Source: Maea johnstoni
Taxonomy: Eukaryota > Annelida > Polychaeta > Spionida > Magelonidae
Direction: 5' to 3'
Assembly (NCBI GenBank): GCA_963942565.1
Contig: OZ012686.1
Location: 59,986,904-60,050,903, forward strand
DNA length: 64,000 nucleotides
The notes below the pieces were generated by a model. The model was not told the origin of the DNA, made no database searches, and saw only the letters and a program-made list of their open reading frames with translations. The translations under genes and the position numbers were made by a program. Positions 34,217 through 45,549 of the stretch are shown piece after piece. How positions within the stretch are numbered: the stretch's first letter is position 1; each line of letters opens with the position of its first letter.

Positions 34217-34483
34217 ATGGAAAATCTCCTTGGTATTCAACCATAGGAATTCGTACCAGTATACTCTAAAGATGAGGGTGTGTCAGACTCTGAGGACAGC
34301 GACCTGGAGGGAAATTCTGATTCTGAACAAGTGGAAAATACAGACTGGTGTGAATGTGAAGTCTGTGTGTCTCTATCTACGCAGGAATGTATCTGTTTCC
34401 AAGAGTGGGATATTCTGAAGGAAAAACTTGAGGTTGAAGATGTTGACTACGTAACACAGCAAATAGTCTTTGATGTTACCTGA
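34217..34483 (+). pseudogene. P2X7 C-terminal-domain-like fragment, copy 2
   Basis: Same sequence as copy 1, shifted by 2416 bp, with the same early in-frame TAG. It was therefore already broken before the triplication. Confidence 0.65.
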
Positions 34484-36632
34484 CTGAATTATTCAGTACT
34501 GGCAGTGCTCCTATGTTGCATCCATACGATTCAAAAGTTTGAAGGTAGAGCGAGCACCAGCTATTCCAACAACAAGTAGGGGTTTTCTCAATAATTGATA
34601 CAACTATGCAAGTTTTTAATGGAGTACCAGCTTCGAAAAAGTTATTCTTTCTATTGCAAAAGGGCTGCCCCATGTGAAAAATGGAAGAGGGGAATTACCA
34701 AATAAATCTTTCAGCACCAAAACTAAGTGAGATTAAACGTATATAGTGATGTGTCTATGTGTATGTGGGGGTGGCCCCGATTCCTAAGTAGTTTAAAGTG
34801 TAACTCTACCTTCAAAATTAAAAAAAGATATGTTTAAGAGCACAATGTCACCTTTATTAGGACACCTTGATTACAATTGATTGAGATATTTAAATTTGTA
34901 TCTTGCAAAATACAGCAAATTACTGCCTCAGTAGTTTCATGGAGCGACCCATTTTGGACCTTATCAGAGCTCGCCAGAAAGAGAATGTGATGTCATGTAT
35001 TTACATGCAGTTCTACATCCAGGCTGAAGGTTATTCAGAACACGAACATGAACCTTATACATGCTCTCATAAGTAAATGACTTTCAAAGAGGAAAGTGAT
35101 GTATCAGGCACTGTCTTTGTATATATCTTTATAGCGCAAGCTATATCTTTTGGAGGTATAACAGGTTTTGTGAAGGAAAAAGACCAGTAGCAAAGGAGTT
35201 ATGGATGAGCTTTAGAGCTCAAGAAATTCTACCAGTTTACAAAATAGACTGGTATTTACTGTTCTTGCACTGTTCTCACACTGTTATTTTGTGATGAAAG
35301 AAAAAGGGAAGTTTGCAATTAGTAAACTGTGCGTGTATTGTCAGTGTCAGCCTCTCAGGAATTGACTGCAATACACATTAATCTCAAAGGAATTGCATCT
35401 GCCCTCGATAGTTTCCCAAAGCTTTACCAAGGAGGTTAACTGCAATTCACATCATCTGGGCACAATTTATTCAAATTCGAAATCAAAGTAGAGTAACAAA
35501 TTACAAGTACAAACATGTTAGAGGCATATTGATAAGCAGGTGTCATACTACTTAGACCCTGTCATCACGATTAGACCCAGTGGTAAGAAAATCACCATGA
35601 TTTGATAGAGATGAATTAAATAAATATAATAGCCAAGTATAGAAGCTACTTGCCCTGATCCCGCGGTTAAGTTAGAGTTGGATAACGTTAAAAGATCAGA
35701 AATCAGAAATTAACCAGAAAAATAGGGCTTCCGGGTGCATTGCCGTTCTGCCTCGTGCATACATTTATTGTAAACGACGTAACTGTCGCTACGAGTTAAA
35801 CACCATGTTGAGTGGAGAAATAACAGTATTGGTTAGGTCGACATATCAATTCTTAGATTACCAATTGTCCGGCTAGTGTGGTGCCCTTATACCTTTAAAT
35901 AGTTTACAAGCAAGTTACACTGTATGCGGATATTCATGAGGTATTTATTGTCGAGACCCCAGAGTCGGGAAGAGTGCAAGGGACATCCTCTCCATCTTAT
36001 CTATCACCCTCCCTTTGTCTGAGTGTCCTCCAATACACCTCGAGAATATATTTGCCTGATATTCTCCAGATATCTATCATTGTCCCGACATCAACCCCAT
36101 TTATTGGCTTTTCTACAAGCCAGTATAATGACTCTCCCGGCTCCAGTGCACATCTTTCGTCGAAATATGGATCCGTAGAATGATTTTTTTTCATACATTG
36201 TCAGATTTAGTTAATGTTAGGAAACCACAATAATAATATTTACATTTATGCCTTTTAACTACAAGACTATTGCAAATACACAAACGTTCAGTCAGTACAC
36301 TGATAAAATGGGTTTATTTCTATGTTGTTGATTTTTGGGGGTGGGGGTGATCTGTATGTGAATACATTCCGGTCTGTACATCGTTGACATAGACATTATG
36401 ATTATTAAACTGTAGTAAGGCAGTTAAAGAGGAATATTTGTTGCGGTATTATGAAACCAGATAGCCACGAAACCATCTACCAATTGTATTGTAATGATGG
36501 TATTTGTATAAAAGCTATTGATTATTGATTACCTATTTGTAACAAGTAAAGGATTTCATTCATTTAAGCAGAGACAAGCGTGGGGACAATATATATCTGT
36601 GTGTATCATTCTAAGTTAATCTATAGGCAGTT

Positions 36633-36899
36633 ATGGAAAATCTCCTTGGTATTCAACCATAGGAATTCGTACCAGTATACTCTAAAGATGAGGGTGTGTC
36701 AGACTCTGAGGACAGCGACCTGGAGGGAAATTCTGATTCTGAACAAGTGGAAAATACAGACTGGTGTGAATGTGAAGTCTGTGTGTCTCTATCTACGCAG
36801 GAATGTATCTGTTTCCAAGAGTGGGATATTCTGAAGGAAAAACTTGAGGTTGAAGATGTTGACTACGTAACACAGCAAATAGTCTTTGATGTTACCTGA
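36633..36899 (+). pseudogene. P2X7 C-terminal-domain-like fragment, copy 3
   Basis: Third identical copy, again with the shared premature stop. Sequence right of the array (37155 onward) is unique, so the unit ends here. Confidence 0.65.
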
Positions 36900-37624
36900 C
36901 TGAATTATTCAGTACTGGCAGTGCTCCTATGTTGCATCCATACGATTCAAAAGTTTGAAGGTAGAGCGAGCACCAGCTATTCCAACAACAAGTAGGGGTT
37001 TTCTCAATAATTGATACAACTATGCAAGTTTTTAATGGAGTACCAGCTTCGAAAAAGTTATTCTTTCTATTGCAAAAGGGCTGCCCCATGTGAAAAATGG
37101 AAGAGGGGAATTACCAAATAAATCTTTCAGCACCAAAACTAAGTGAGATTAAACGTATAGCTCGTCCACCCTGGATATCAAATAACTGATGTAATTCTTC
37201 CCTATTTTGAAAAACAATGGCCATCTCCTGTGTCACACAAACAAATAAAATCATATTGAAGATGGATAAATACGTCAAGACCCATAGAAAGAAATATGTT
37301 ATTCATTTCAGAGAGCCATCTCTCATGGCTTATAGGCTTCTTTCAGCCATTTATATTGTCTTTTATATCCCAGGAATCTTCCTTGTAACTCCTCTTAAAG
37401 GCAGGTGGGAGCCAAATGATCCTCTCAGACTATCCTGTGATTAGTAAATTTGAAAGTCTTCAAAGTCCAACCAGTTCCTTTATTATTGCTATTATATCTG
37501 ATTTATCTGGATATCCTTCTGGGTTAGGAATTAAGTAGAATGTTCTCCCAGATCCTTTTCTGGAATCAGTGTTGCATCCAAAAGCTTGACAATTGACCAT
37601 CTTCGTGCTCAAGTTTTGAGTTAT

Positions 37625-37826
37625 CCACTAGACAATCTTGAGCAGTGAGGTTGATCAGACTGGGACCACTATGGAAATAAGTTTCTAACTTTTAGTGTAT
37701 ATATCCTATTGCATAGCAGTTAATGACTCTCCATCTAGTCACCGTTATATATGATTTTGTGTATGCCAAATGCTATGTAATACACATCGTACTAGACCGA
37801 ATCAAATCAAATCAAATCAAATCAGA
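37625..37826 (+). mobile_element. LINE 3' end (plus-strand copy)
   Basis: Matches the reverse complement of 12775-12990 and ends in an (ATCAA)n tail. It is a 5'-truncated insertion of the same CR1/Jockey-type LINE, with no coding part retained. Confidence 0.85.
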
Positions 37827-37879
37827 ACTATCACTAATAGCTGTCATGTGGCATTGGAGGAGGAAGTTGTCCAATGATG

Positions 37880-38260
37880 ACATCACTCGCATCTAATTAA
37901 TATCATTAATTAGGATCTCTCTGAACAAACATGCCCCCCATCAAGTTACCTTTAACGCCATTATCTAAGTCAATCTGCTGAGTACAATTGTAATAAATGT
38001 GTCCTATGAAAGGTGATATTGAGCTCTATAACATATATTTTTTTCAATTTTGAAGGTAGAGTTACATGATATCACTCGCATCTAATTAATATCATTAATT
38101 AGGATCTCTCTGAACAAACATGCCCCCCATCAATTTACCTTATAACGCCATTATCTAAGTCAATCTGCTGAGTACAATCGTAATAAATGTGTCCTATGAA
38201 AGTTGATATTGAGCTCTATAACATATATATATTTTTAATTTTGAAGGTAGAGTTACACTT
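37880..38260. repeat. 187-bp tandem duplication of a dispersed repeat
   Basis: Two copies start CATCTAATTAATATCATTAA (about 37891 and 38078) and end TTTTGAAGGTAGAGTTACA. The end is the reverse complement of the repeat at the start of each 2.4-kb unit (GTGTAACTCTACCTTCAAAA, near 29968) and matches 50870-51022, so this is a dispersed family. Confidence 0.75.
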
Positions 38261-38595
38261 TAAGACATTGCCAAAAACTACTTGCTGTCGCTCCCCATTG
38301 TCCGTGTTCGCATCCGGCAAGGGGCATGTGCGAAAGTTACAAATACATTTTCAAATCCAAATTTGGGTATCTGTATGGTTTGCTTTAGAGTATGTATGCA
38401 AGAAAGGATGATTTAGCACTATTTTAGATGTTCATTATGCATGCTAATTGAAGACAGGCATTTTTGATACAGCATGAACATGTTTTGTATCATTTCATTC
38501 ATCAGGTACTTGCAAAGTCTTTGATTTTTTCCGATGTCCTTATGGCTGATCATTTTCTTTGGGATTGTCATTTCATGTATCGTTTCATACTTCAG

Positions 38596-38844
38596 GATTT
38601 TGCAAGGATTGGTTTGTTCTTCATCCTCGTAAGAGTGTTCGTCTCGTCGAGGGGGCTCAGAAGGTCTATACCGGAGTTTCGGTGGGCGTGTGTAAACACA
38701 TATGCCTCACCTTCCCCGAGCTCAACTGCAACGCTTTTGTTTATCGCAAAGCAGTCAAGAAATGTCACATTACCTCGACGGATGAGGTACAACATCTTAT
38801 CAACGACTCCATGGCCGACTATTACCAACGGGTCAGATGTGATG
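38596..38844 (+). CDS. Exon 4: PAN/apple domain
   Basis: Acceptor ATACTTCAG and donor GATG|GTGAGT bound 249 nt, phase 1-1. The frame gives six cysteines in a PAN/apple pattern: FCKDWFVLHP, then VCKHICLTFPELNCNAFVYR, then KAVKKCHITS and QRVRC. The CNAFVYR...C core is typical of apple domains. These fold as extracellular five-stranded modules binding proteins or carbohydrates. With exon 3 the join reads KKDD-G-FCK. No signal peptide or start is seen upstream, which supports its being internal to the channel gene. Confidence 0.85.
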
Positions 38845-41800
38845 GTGAGTTGATCTTTTGAAATTCCAATTCCAATTTTTATTTTTTTTTCCTTTTTTTT
38901 TTATTTTTTGTAAGTTACGTTCAAGCAACTTCAATTTAGAGTAATGTTTTGCTTAGCATGCGCCTATCATTATCATGGGAGATGTTGATGATCGTTCATT
39001 ATTTTATTTTGTTTTGTCTTTCAACAATTCGTTCATTAATGCAACAAATCGCAACTATAAACACCAAAATCACCATATGTATATTTCCCTTCAAATGATT
39101 TTGTTTTACTTATTCTACTATATTCATCACCTTTGTGGTAGGAAATGAGACTATCGATGCGTGTATTGCCGTATCAATAATACCGCACAGTGTGCTGGAC
39201 CATCTGGACAAGGGGGCTGCCCATTGCGCAGGTCTTTAACAGCCTGCTGATGTTATTAATGCAAATGTCACCTCCCGGCGGGCGGCTTTTTGTGGAATAG
39301 GCTACATTAAGTGTCCTCTGGGTTTTCCTGCGAAATAACAATGTTCACACGTATCAAATACAATGCCATGTACGGCGGTCCGTAATATATCGGCCTTTCT
39401 GCTTACTTAGATAATATTTCCCTAACCTTGGTATTACGACCGAATCTATTTCTATAATTGTGGTATTCCCAACATAGCCAGAGGACACTTGTGGAGCATC
39501 TGTGGTCACCGCTGGTGACATTCTAATAAATGTCATATCAATAAAGCCATTGTAGTGGTTAATCGTGTTCAAAAACATCGTTGAGGCGGAACATGATTTA
39601 TTGGACTACTGCTATGTTAGTAATAGGCCTCCGTGCTCATTGAACAAGGCTGCTATGGTTTACATGAGGTCAGTTCCAGTGCGGTTTGCTTAAGTCTTTA
39701 TACATATTTACATAGTTCTACATATATCCATAAATACAGACATACGGACAGGCAGACACACATACACATACATGTATGCACACAAACAGACAGACTTACA
39801 GACAGGCACATACTGGTGTAAATGTGACGGATACGACCTGTCGAAATACGTAATTCGTAAAATAAATCTATATATCAAATAAAACAATTATTCTCAACTC
39901 TAATGTATACCACAAAGTTTAAAAGTAGACTTGATTAAATTGCAACTCATTGTCGCGTATCACGCCTACTTCTTCATCAAGTTTATTGTCAAAGTGGATT
40001 AAAAGTGAACTTGTAAAGGGAAGGGGTCTCAGTTTCTAACCATCATATTAAATAAGGTTTTCTCTCTTTCATTTCCTTTTGATGAAAATACCATCTCTAA
40101 AACACTGTAGTATAGGCACTCTAATATGCATTATCTAGGCCTGCTCACGTTCCTGTTGGTTGATTTCAAAAGAAGCATAAGTAATTCTAATTGTCCATAG
40201 TTAAGAAAAATAGAAAATGTCCATTTTGGAGAATTTGATGTTTTTCACACGAATTGCGAGAGATTTTAAGTTTATGCTAATATTGTAGCAAGTATAATCC
40301 AGTTATCATTGAAAACATTTCATGATCAGCCATTCAGATGACGTATTAACATACACACATACACACACACACACACATACACACACACACACACACACTT
40401 CATCAGTCAACAGTTGGTTCAGTGAACTTCGCCCACCAGAGCAGATCAATGGAGGGGAGACCTTGACATTAGCATCAGCCGGGTTCTCCAGGGAAATGAC
40501 AAGCATGCACACATATCAAAGAAAATGTCATGTTGTGCGAAATGGTTGACTGCGCATTATAGTGCGATATGCCCCTTAACATGTATAACAAAATTGTCCA
40601 CTTCAAATATTTTTATAACTTTGACGACCCGATCGATCTCTTATATTTTCATAACTTCAATATAAAGCCAGGGTTATTCCCAGAGGAACCCGAGGAGACT
40701 TGAGGCACTCCTCTAGTGGGCAGGGATGATGCTATTTCAATCAATGTCACGTGTATGAATACATTGGATAATTTAAAAGGATCAATTCTTCAAATCTTTA
40801 TTGCTGATTTTTTTAAAGTTTAAATTGCTTTGTTGACTTTCTTGTCAAATTGAATCAGGCGATATCTAGTACAAAATCGGAGGGACTTTAAATGATTTGT
40901 CATGACAAATTCGCATTATCACATTAACGTCGGCAACGTCACCTCCAGACTGATCTATCATCGCAGAACGGTTGATCAACAGCTTCCATTCAAATGCCGT
41001 ACAGATACACACGGAGAGACAGTGCCCCGCTACTGGCCCCCTGTAGGTGTCCTCCCTACTCCAACTACTATCGTCAATTTCTCCACCACTTGCTACTGGC
41101 TAGTTACGAATTAGCCTTAAACTATGGCAGAAAAGGTTACGATAATCGAAATTCCAAATTCCATGCCAGGGTCATCAACGAGTTCCGCCAGGTTCTCCCT
41201 GTTCTCGCTACAATTATCAACCATTTAGAGGATTATCGACAGATGTCTATTCAATCCCCCCCCCCCCGTGATATCCATCAGTATTGATCTGCAATTATAT
41301 ACTAATTGAGTTGTGAAATATTGATGGATACCCACAGATAACCTCACCAGCAATATTTTACGTCGTATAACTTCACGTACACAGCGAGTGGTGTGTAAAG
41401 AAACTAGATTTAGTTCTGTGGACTCGGTGCCATTCTGAATACAATTGATTTATGAACCTATTAGTTGCATGTATGTCAGTTGATATATTTCTATAAAATT
41501 AAGATTGTGTTTATCTATTCGTTCGACTTCACTAACAGACACATGCAGACTCCTTATTTTACGGTTGAATGCTAATTAGAGATGTGTTCACAGCAAATGT
41601 AATGCATTACTGTATACGCCGACAAAGGGGTTACTAAAGGGTACTGAGCAAGAATTCCCATGCAAGCCTTTCTTGGCAGTCAACTATGCTGCAAGTGCAA
41701 ACTGATGCTAATTGGGTTTTGCTTCTTTCTATATGTGCATGGCCGGAACAGGGTCAATAATTATGAAACACGTATTAACATCATATAATACCAGCGACTT

Positions 41801-42331
41801 TATATTAATGTAATGTATGTATGTACTTTTATTGACTGTAAACAACGTTACAAAATCCATACAAAAATACCACTTGTGGGAACAAAACAACAATTATTAC
41901 AAACACAGCTCACATGTTATTAATAGACGCACTTTATATAACTAATAAGTATGAAACCAAAAATAAATGCTAACTAGCATGATACTATACCTATGCGCTT
42001 TTAGGACAATACATTAGCTCTATTAGTAGTAACCTAGTAACAAGCGACCATATTAAGTAGCACCAAAAACTATCATTTACCGTTTAATCATTACTAGCAA
42101 CCTGACTTCACATACTTTAAGAACCACCTGCGAGTCTCACAGCAGAAGTCTAATAAGACATGACACAATACAATTCAGCAAATACTATGCAATACAAATT
42201 ATTAAACTACGATGAAATGATATAAGTGTACAATACAATACAGTGCAATATGTCATAATAGAACAGAGTGTAATGCCATGCCATATTTCTCATCGTAACT
42301 ATCATTCTTGTGTTTTATCGCGTGTATTTAG
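38845..42331. other. Intron 4 with (AC)n and a LINE tail
   Basis: No exon found. Contains an (AC)n tract at about 40352-40399 and, at about 41812-42290, a minus-strand LINE-like 3' end with a CAGTCAATAAAAGTACATAC tail. The 97-residue frame at 40994-41287 has no motif or splice logic. Confidence 0.5.
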
Positions 42332-42469
42332 GACCTAAATTGATCCAGTGCAACTTTGGTTCGTCCTTCTGCGGTTTTATACAGGACCCAGAAAGTGTTC
42401 TGGGGTGGCAACGACAGAGTGGCCCTTCACCCAACGCTCACACCGGCCCTGAGGATCACTTTACACAAG
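42332..42469 (+). CDS. Exon 5: MAM1, first part
   Basis: Acceptor GTATTTAG, donor CAAG|GTGAGT, 138 nt, phase 1-1. Reads LIQCNFGSSFCGFIQDPESV, LGWQRQSGPSP and HTGPEDHFTQ: the MAM start with paired cysteines, the W.R.SG..P motif and the TGP.DH box. MAM domains are extracellular adhesion and dimerisation modules. Confidence 0.9.
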
Positions 42470-44324
42470 GTGAGTTACATTAAGAATATATTCGTGCCAC
42501 ATAAATTAATCTGCAAAATGAAAGCTGAAGTGTTTGTAATAGTGTAAATCAGAGTGGATGCAGCCATTTTGATATTTCCTAGGACACGAACATTAAAGAA
42601 CAGTTAGCCCTTTAATCATACACAAACTTCCTCTAACTCGCATTAACATAACAGTTAGCCCTTTAACCATACACAAACTTCTTCTCACTCCTATTAACAG
42701 TTGGAGGGACAATTGATGATAGGGAAGATAAAGTATTGCCGATCACAAAAGGATCCATTCACTGATAAGCTAAGGATTGGAAAGTGGGATTAGTATCTCT
42801 ATAATTCATGAAGTGCAACTCTAATATTTATTAGCTAATGCTCTGATTCTTTGATCGATCTGATCTATCTAGGCGTATATTTGTCATGTCTTCGTGTGAA
42901 TCTCATGGTGAAAATTGATAATACATTTTGAATGGAATAGTTTGAAGGATATTTTCTCATCGTTATCATTTTCTGAGTATAATTGCAACTTCGTGACAAG
43001 CCAATATCTACAAGTCGAGGATAGCAGAGATACCCAGTGTTAGCACAAATTACCGCGTGTTTCTAGCTACCATCCTACATTCCTCGAAGGAAAGTTGGAT
43101 CCCAAACCCTTATGAGGTGCGCGAAATGCCCATATGTCGCACAGGTTGTTACACCGGCCGGCCAGGGGGGTCGCGCCTTCATAAATGGCAGCTCATATTC
43201 ATTTTCCCTTAGCTGAGTGACAGTCTAAAGTAATTAAAAGTCATCCAAACCTCCACGTTTTGAAAGTCTTCCCAGCTAAATGCCAACAATAAAGCACACA
43301 ATATACCATTGATCATAATACAGCTTTTATAATTCGCTGTAAACAGCTGTTTTTACTGTCTTCATTCATTCGGGTCAAACCTCTGCATCAGAGTAATGAC
43401 ATTGTTAATAATGCATTAAATGAACGGCAGAGAGAAGCAGATAGATTGCAATGCACTACTGACACTACCATACCAAAGTATACATCAAGTACCCATACAT
43501 AAAATACACTTAATCATGCAGAATACTTTAATCAGTTGGCAATCTATAGTTTGATCATTTTCAATAGATTCCCACTTTTTATGGACTAAAGTTTATGAAG
43601 GCTGAACGTCGTCCAGAAAATTTCCTTCGTCCGACACGTGTAAAAGAACAAACTTAGAGATCATCTTTGTATCTGGAATTTTTTGAGATTACCTTAAAAC
43701 ATTCGTCTCTTTGTTCTGACTTGAAATTGTTCTTACCCAAAAAGGGAAGTTGCCATGATGATTATTCTAAGCCGATTAGTAGTCAAGGCATTCGTTTAGT
43801 GACGGCTTCGTGAAATCTGCCTCTTGACGTATAGTAATGGGGTGAGGGAATGGGAACATCATCCACTGAAGATGACACATCCCCTTTTCCGGCAAGGGAT
43901 TCCTCCCCCAGCGCGCCCCGTCCACTGACCCACGTCACACGAGCGAAACAAATCAGCGGCTGCTCTTTGTGTACCACCTGAAGAAATGGCAGACCGGTCC
44001 CAAATGCTCTTCCATGACAAATTAACGCGTGCTATGTATCCCTGAGGGCAATCGTTAAAGGCGAATGATCAAAACACGCTGACATGTTCATCATGCATAC
44101 GACGAGCGGTGTGAGGAGAGTAGCGGCTCTGAGTCCCATGACCTAAAGACGTGTTTTGAGGTATAGATTAGAGCCGAGACATACTAATTATCCCCGCCGC
44201 GGGCAAATCCAACCCAACGCAATCTGCTAATGTTTTTGGTTTAACATTTATTTTCTGTGCTCAGTACAAATACCTGACATAATATGCTATATAACTAAAT
44301 CGTTCTTGCCGCATTTTCATTCAG

Positions 44325-44354
44325 ATAAAGAACACCGGAATAGCAGTGGCCCAG
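44325..44354 (+). CDS. Exon 6: 30-nt microexon in MAM1
   Basis: Bounded by CATTCAG and CCAG|GTATGT. It adds DKEHRNSSGP between the DHFTQ end of exon 5 and the GYYIYVD start of exon 7. Other MAM domains here join these two parts directly, so the microexon is an in-frame insertion (multiple of three, phase 1-1) that could be skipped without breaking the domain. An N-S-S sequon lies in it. Confidence 0.7.
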
Positions 44355-44673
44355 GTATGTAATACTTTTTGACATTGACTAAAACATCTCGGTGGTATGA
44401 TTACACCATATTAACACGTACATAATATCTAATCAACAAAACAGTTTGGACAAGGTTTATGTTTAAAAACACATGTATACCTAGAGGTAAAAAAACGTAG
44501 TATATATGTATTCAAACTAGAGCAAATAAACACATGTATATAGTGTTTATCAATTGGCAAAATAAAAAGAACTGAAGACATTGAGCTGGGAATACTTGGA
44601 AGACTTCCTTTTTTGTTCCTATTATTTATGTTTCAAGCATTACGTGAAATATGTCATTATATACCTATCACAG

Positions 44674-45000
44674 GATACTATATCTACGTGGATGGCAACG
44701 GTAAGGGGACAAAGGGCCGTTTACTGTCCCCATTTATTCCGGCTTCCAGTCCCCGCTGTCTGGATTTCCATTACCATATGTACGGCCAGAATATGGGTTA
44801 CCTGAGAGTCTACCTGAAGACATCCGACAACAAAGAGAAGAAGGTCTGGGAAGAGTATGGTAACCATGGTGACCAGTGGTTGCGGGGTTACAAGCGCCTG
44901 GGCACAGGCCTGTTTCAAGTGGTGTTCGACTACACAGCAACTAGTGGGTACAGTCTGGCTGCCCTCGATAGCATACGCATAACAGACTGCTCCCTAATGC
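44674..45000 (+). CDS. Exon 7: MAM1, second part
   Basis: Acceptor CTATCACAG, donor ATGC|GTGAGT, 327 nt, phase 1-1. Reads YYIYVDGNGKGTKGRLLSPF, then CLDFHYHMYGQNMGYLRVYL, DQWLRGYKRLGTGLFQVVFD and IRITDC. These are the MAM blocks: Y.Y.D, LxSP, C(L).F.YHMYG, L.VY, W.....L, F.V.F, L.I..C. Confidence 0.92.
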
Positions 45001-45159
45001 GTGAGTAATGGTCATACTTTTTGATACGTCGGCATAATATATATAGTCTGGAGGAATCGTCACTAGGGTGTGCAAACTTTGGTGCATAGTTGTTTTCAAA
45101 TGATTCTGACTCTGAAAGGGTTCTAGATCAATATTCCATCGGGTGACACTCTGTCACCC

Positions 45160-45540
45160 TTGAGGAATTTGAGAAATCCAAGATGGCCGCCAGCATGGCT
45201 GCCAAATCATGAAAATGACTATATCTCATTTGATTTTTGGCCTAGGAAAAAAATTCGTTCATCTTGTCCTAGGTTTTAGGGGCCAAGGAGTTCATTGGTG
45301 CTGACAGAAATTACATTTGATAACTAGGTCATAGGGCTTTTCAATATGGCTGCCAAAATGGCCGTGATAGCAGGAAAATGACCATAACTCAATTGTTTTT
45401 TGACATAGATCAATACCTTTTGCATGTACACATGGGTTATAAAGGCCAAGAACCTCATTGGTGCTGGTTAAAGACATATAAAGGTTATCATAAATTCAAA
45501 ATGGCTGCCAAGATGACTGTCAAATTAGGTAAACCACAGG
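45160..45540. repeat. About 160-bp tandem repeat, three degenerate units
   Basis: AAGATGGCCGCCAGCATGGC, AATATGGCTGCCAAAATGGC and AAAATGGCTGCCAAGATGAC mark unit starts near 45178, 45343 and 45498. Each is followed by GAAAATGAC and AGGCCAAG...CATTGGTGCTG blocks. A satellite-like non-coding repeat. Confidence 0.8.
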
Positions 45541-45549
45541 TGTCAAACG

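Larger units (their letters stand above)
29905..37154 (+). repeat. 2.4-kb tandem triplication in intron 3
   Basis: Three head-to-tail copies: 29905-32322 (2418 bp), 32323-34738 (2416 bp) and 34739-37154 (2416 bp), each starting GTATATAGTGATGTGTCTAT. I found no difference between copies 2 and 3. Copy 1 differs at about three bases (near 30846, 30926 and 31667) and two homopolymer lengths. The array starts 12 bp after the exon 3 donor. Each unit holds a P2X7-C-like broken ORF, a short dispersed repeat near its start and a 69-residue frame of no known family. This is a very recent amplification, or an assembly duplication. Confidence 0.95.

Noticed and set aside
40994-41287. Possible extra exon or gene in the PAN-MAM1 intron
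   Set aside because: The 97-residue frame has no domain motif, lacks suitable splice sites in phase, and is not needed for an in-frame PAN-to-MAM1 join.
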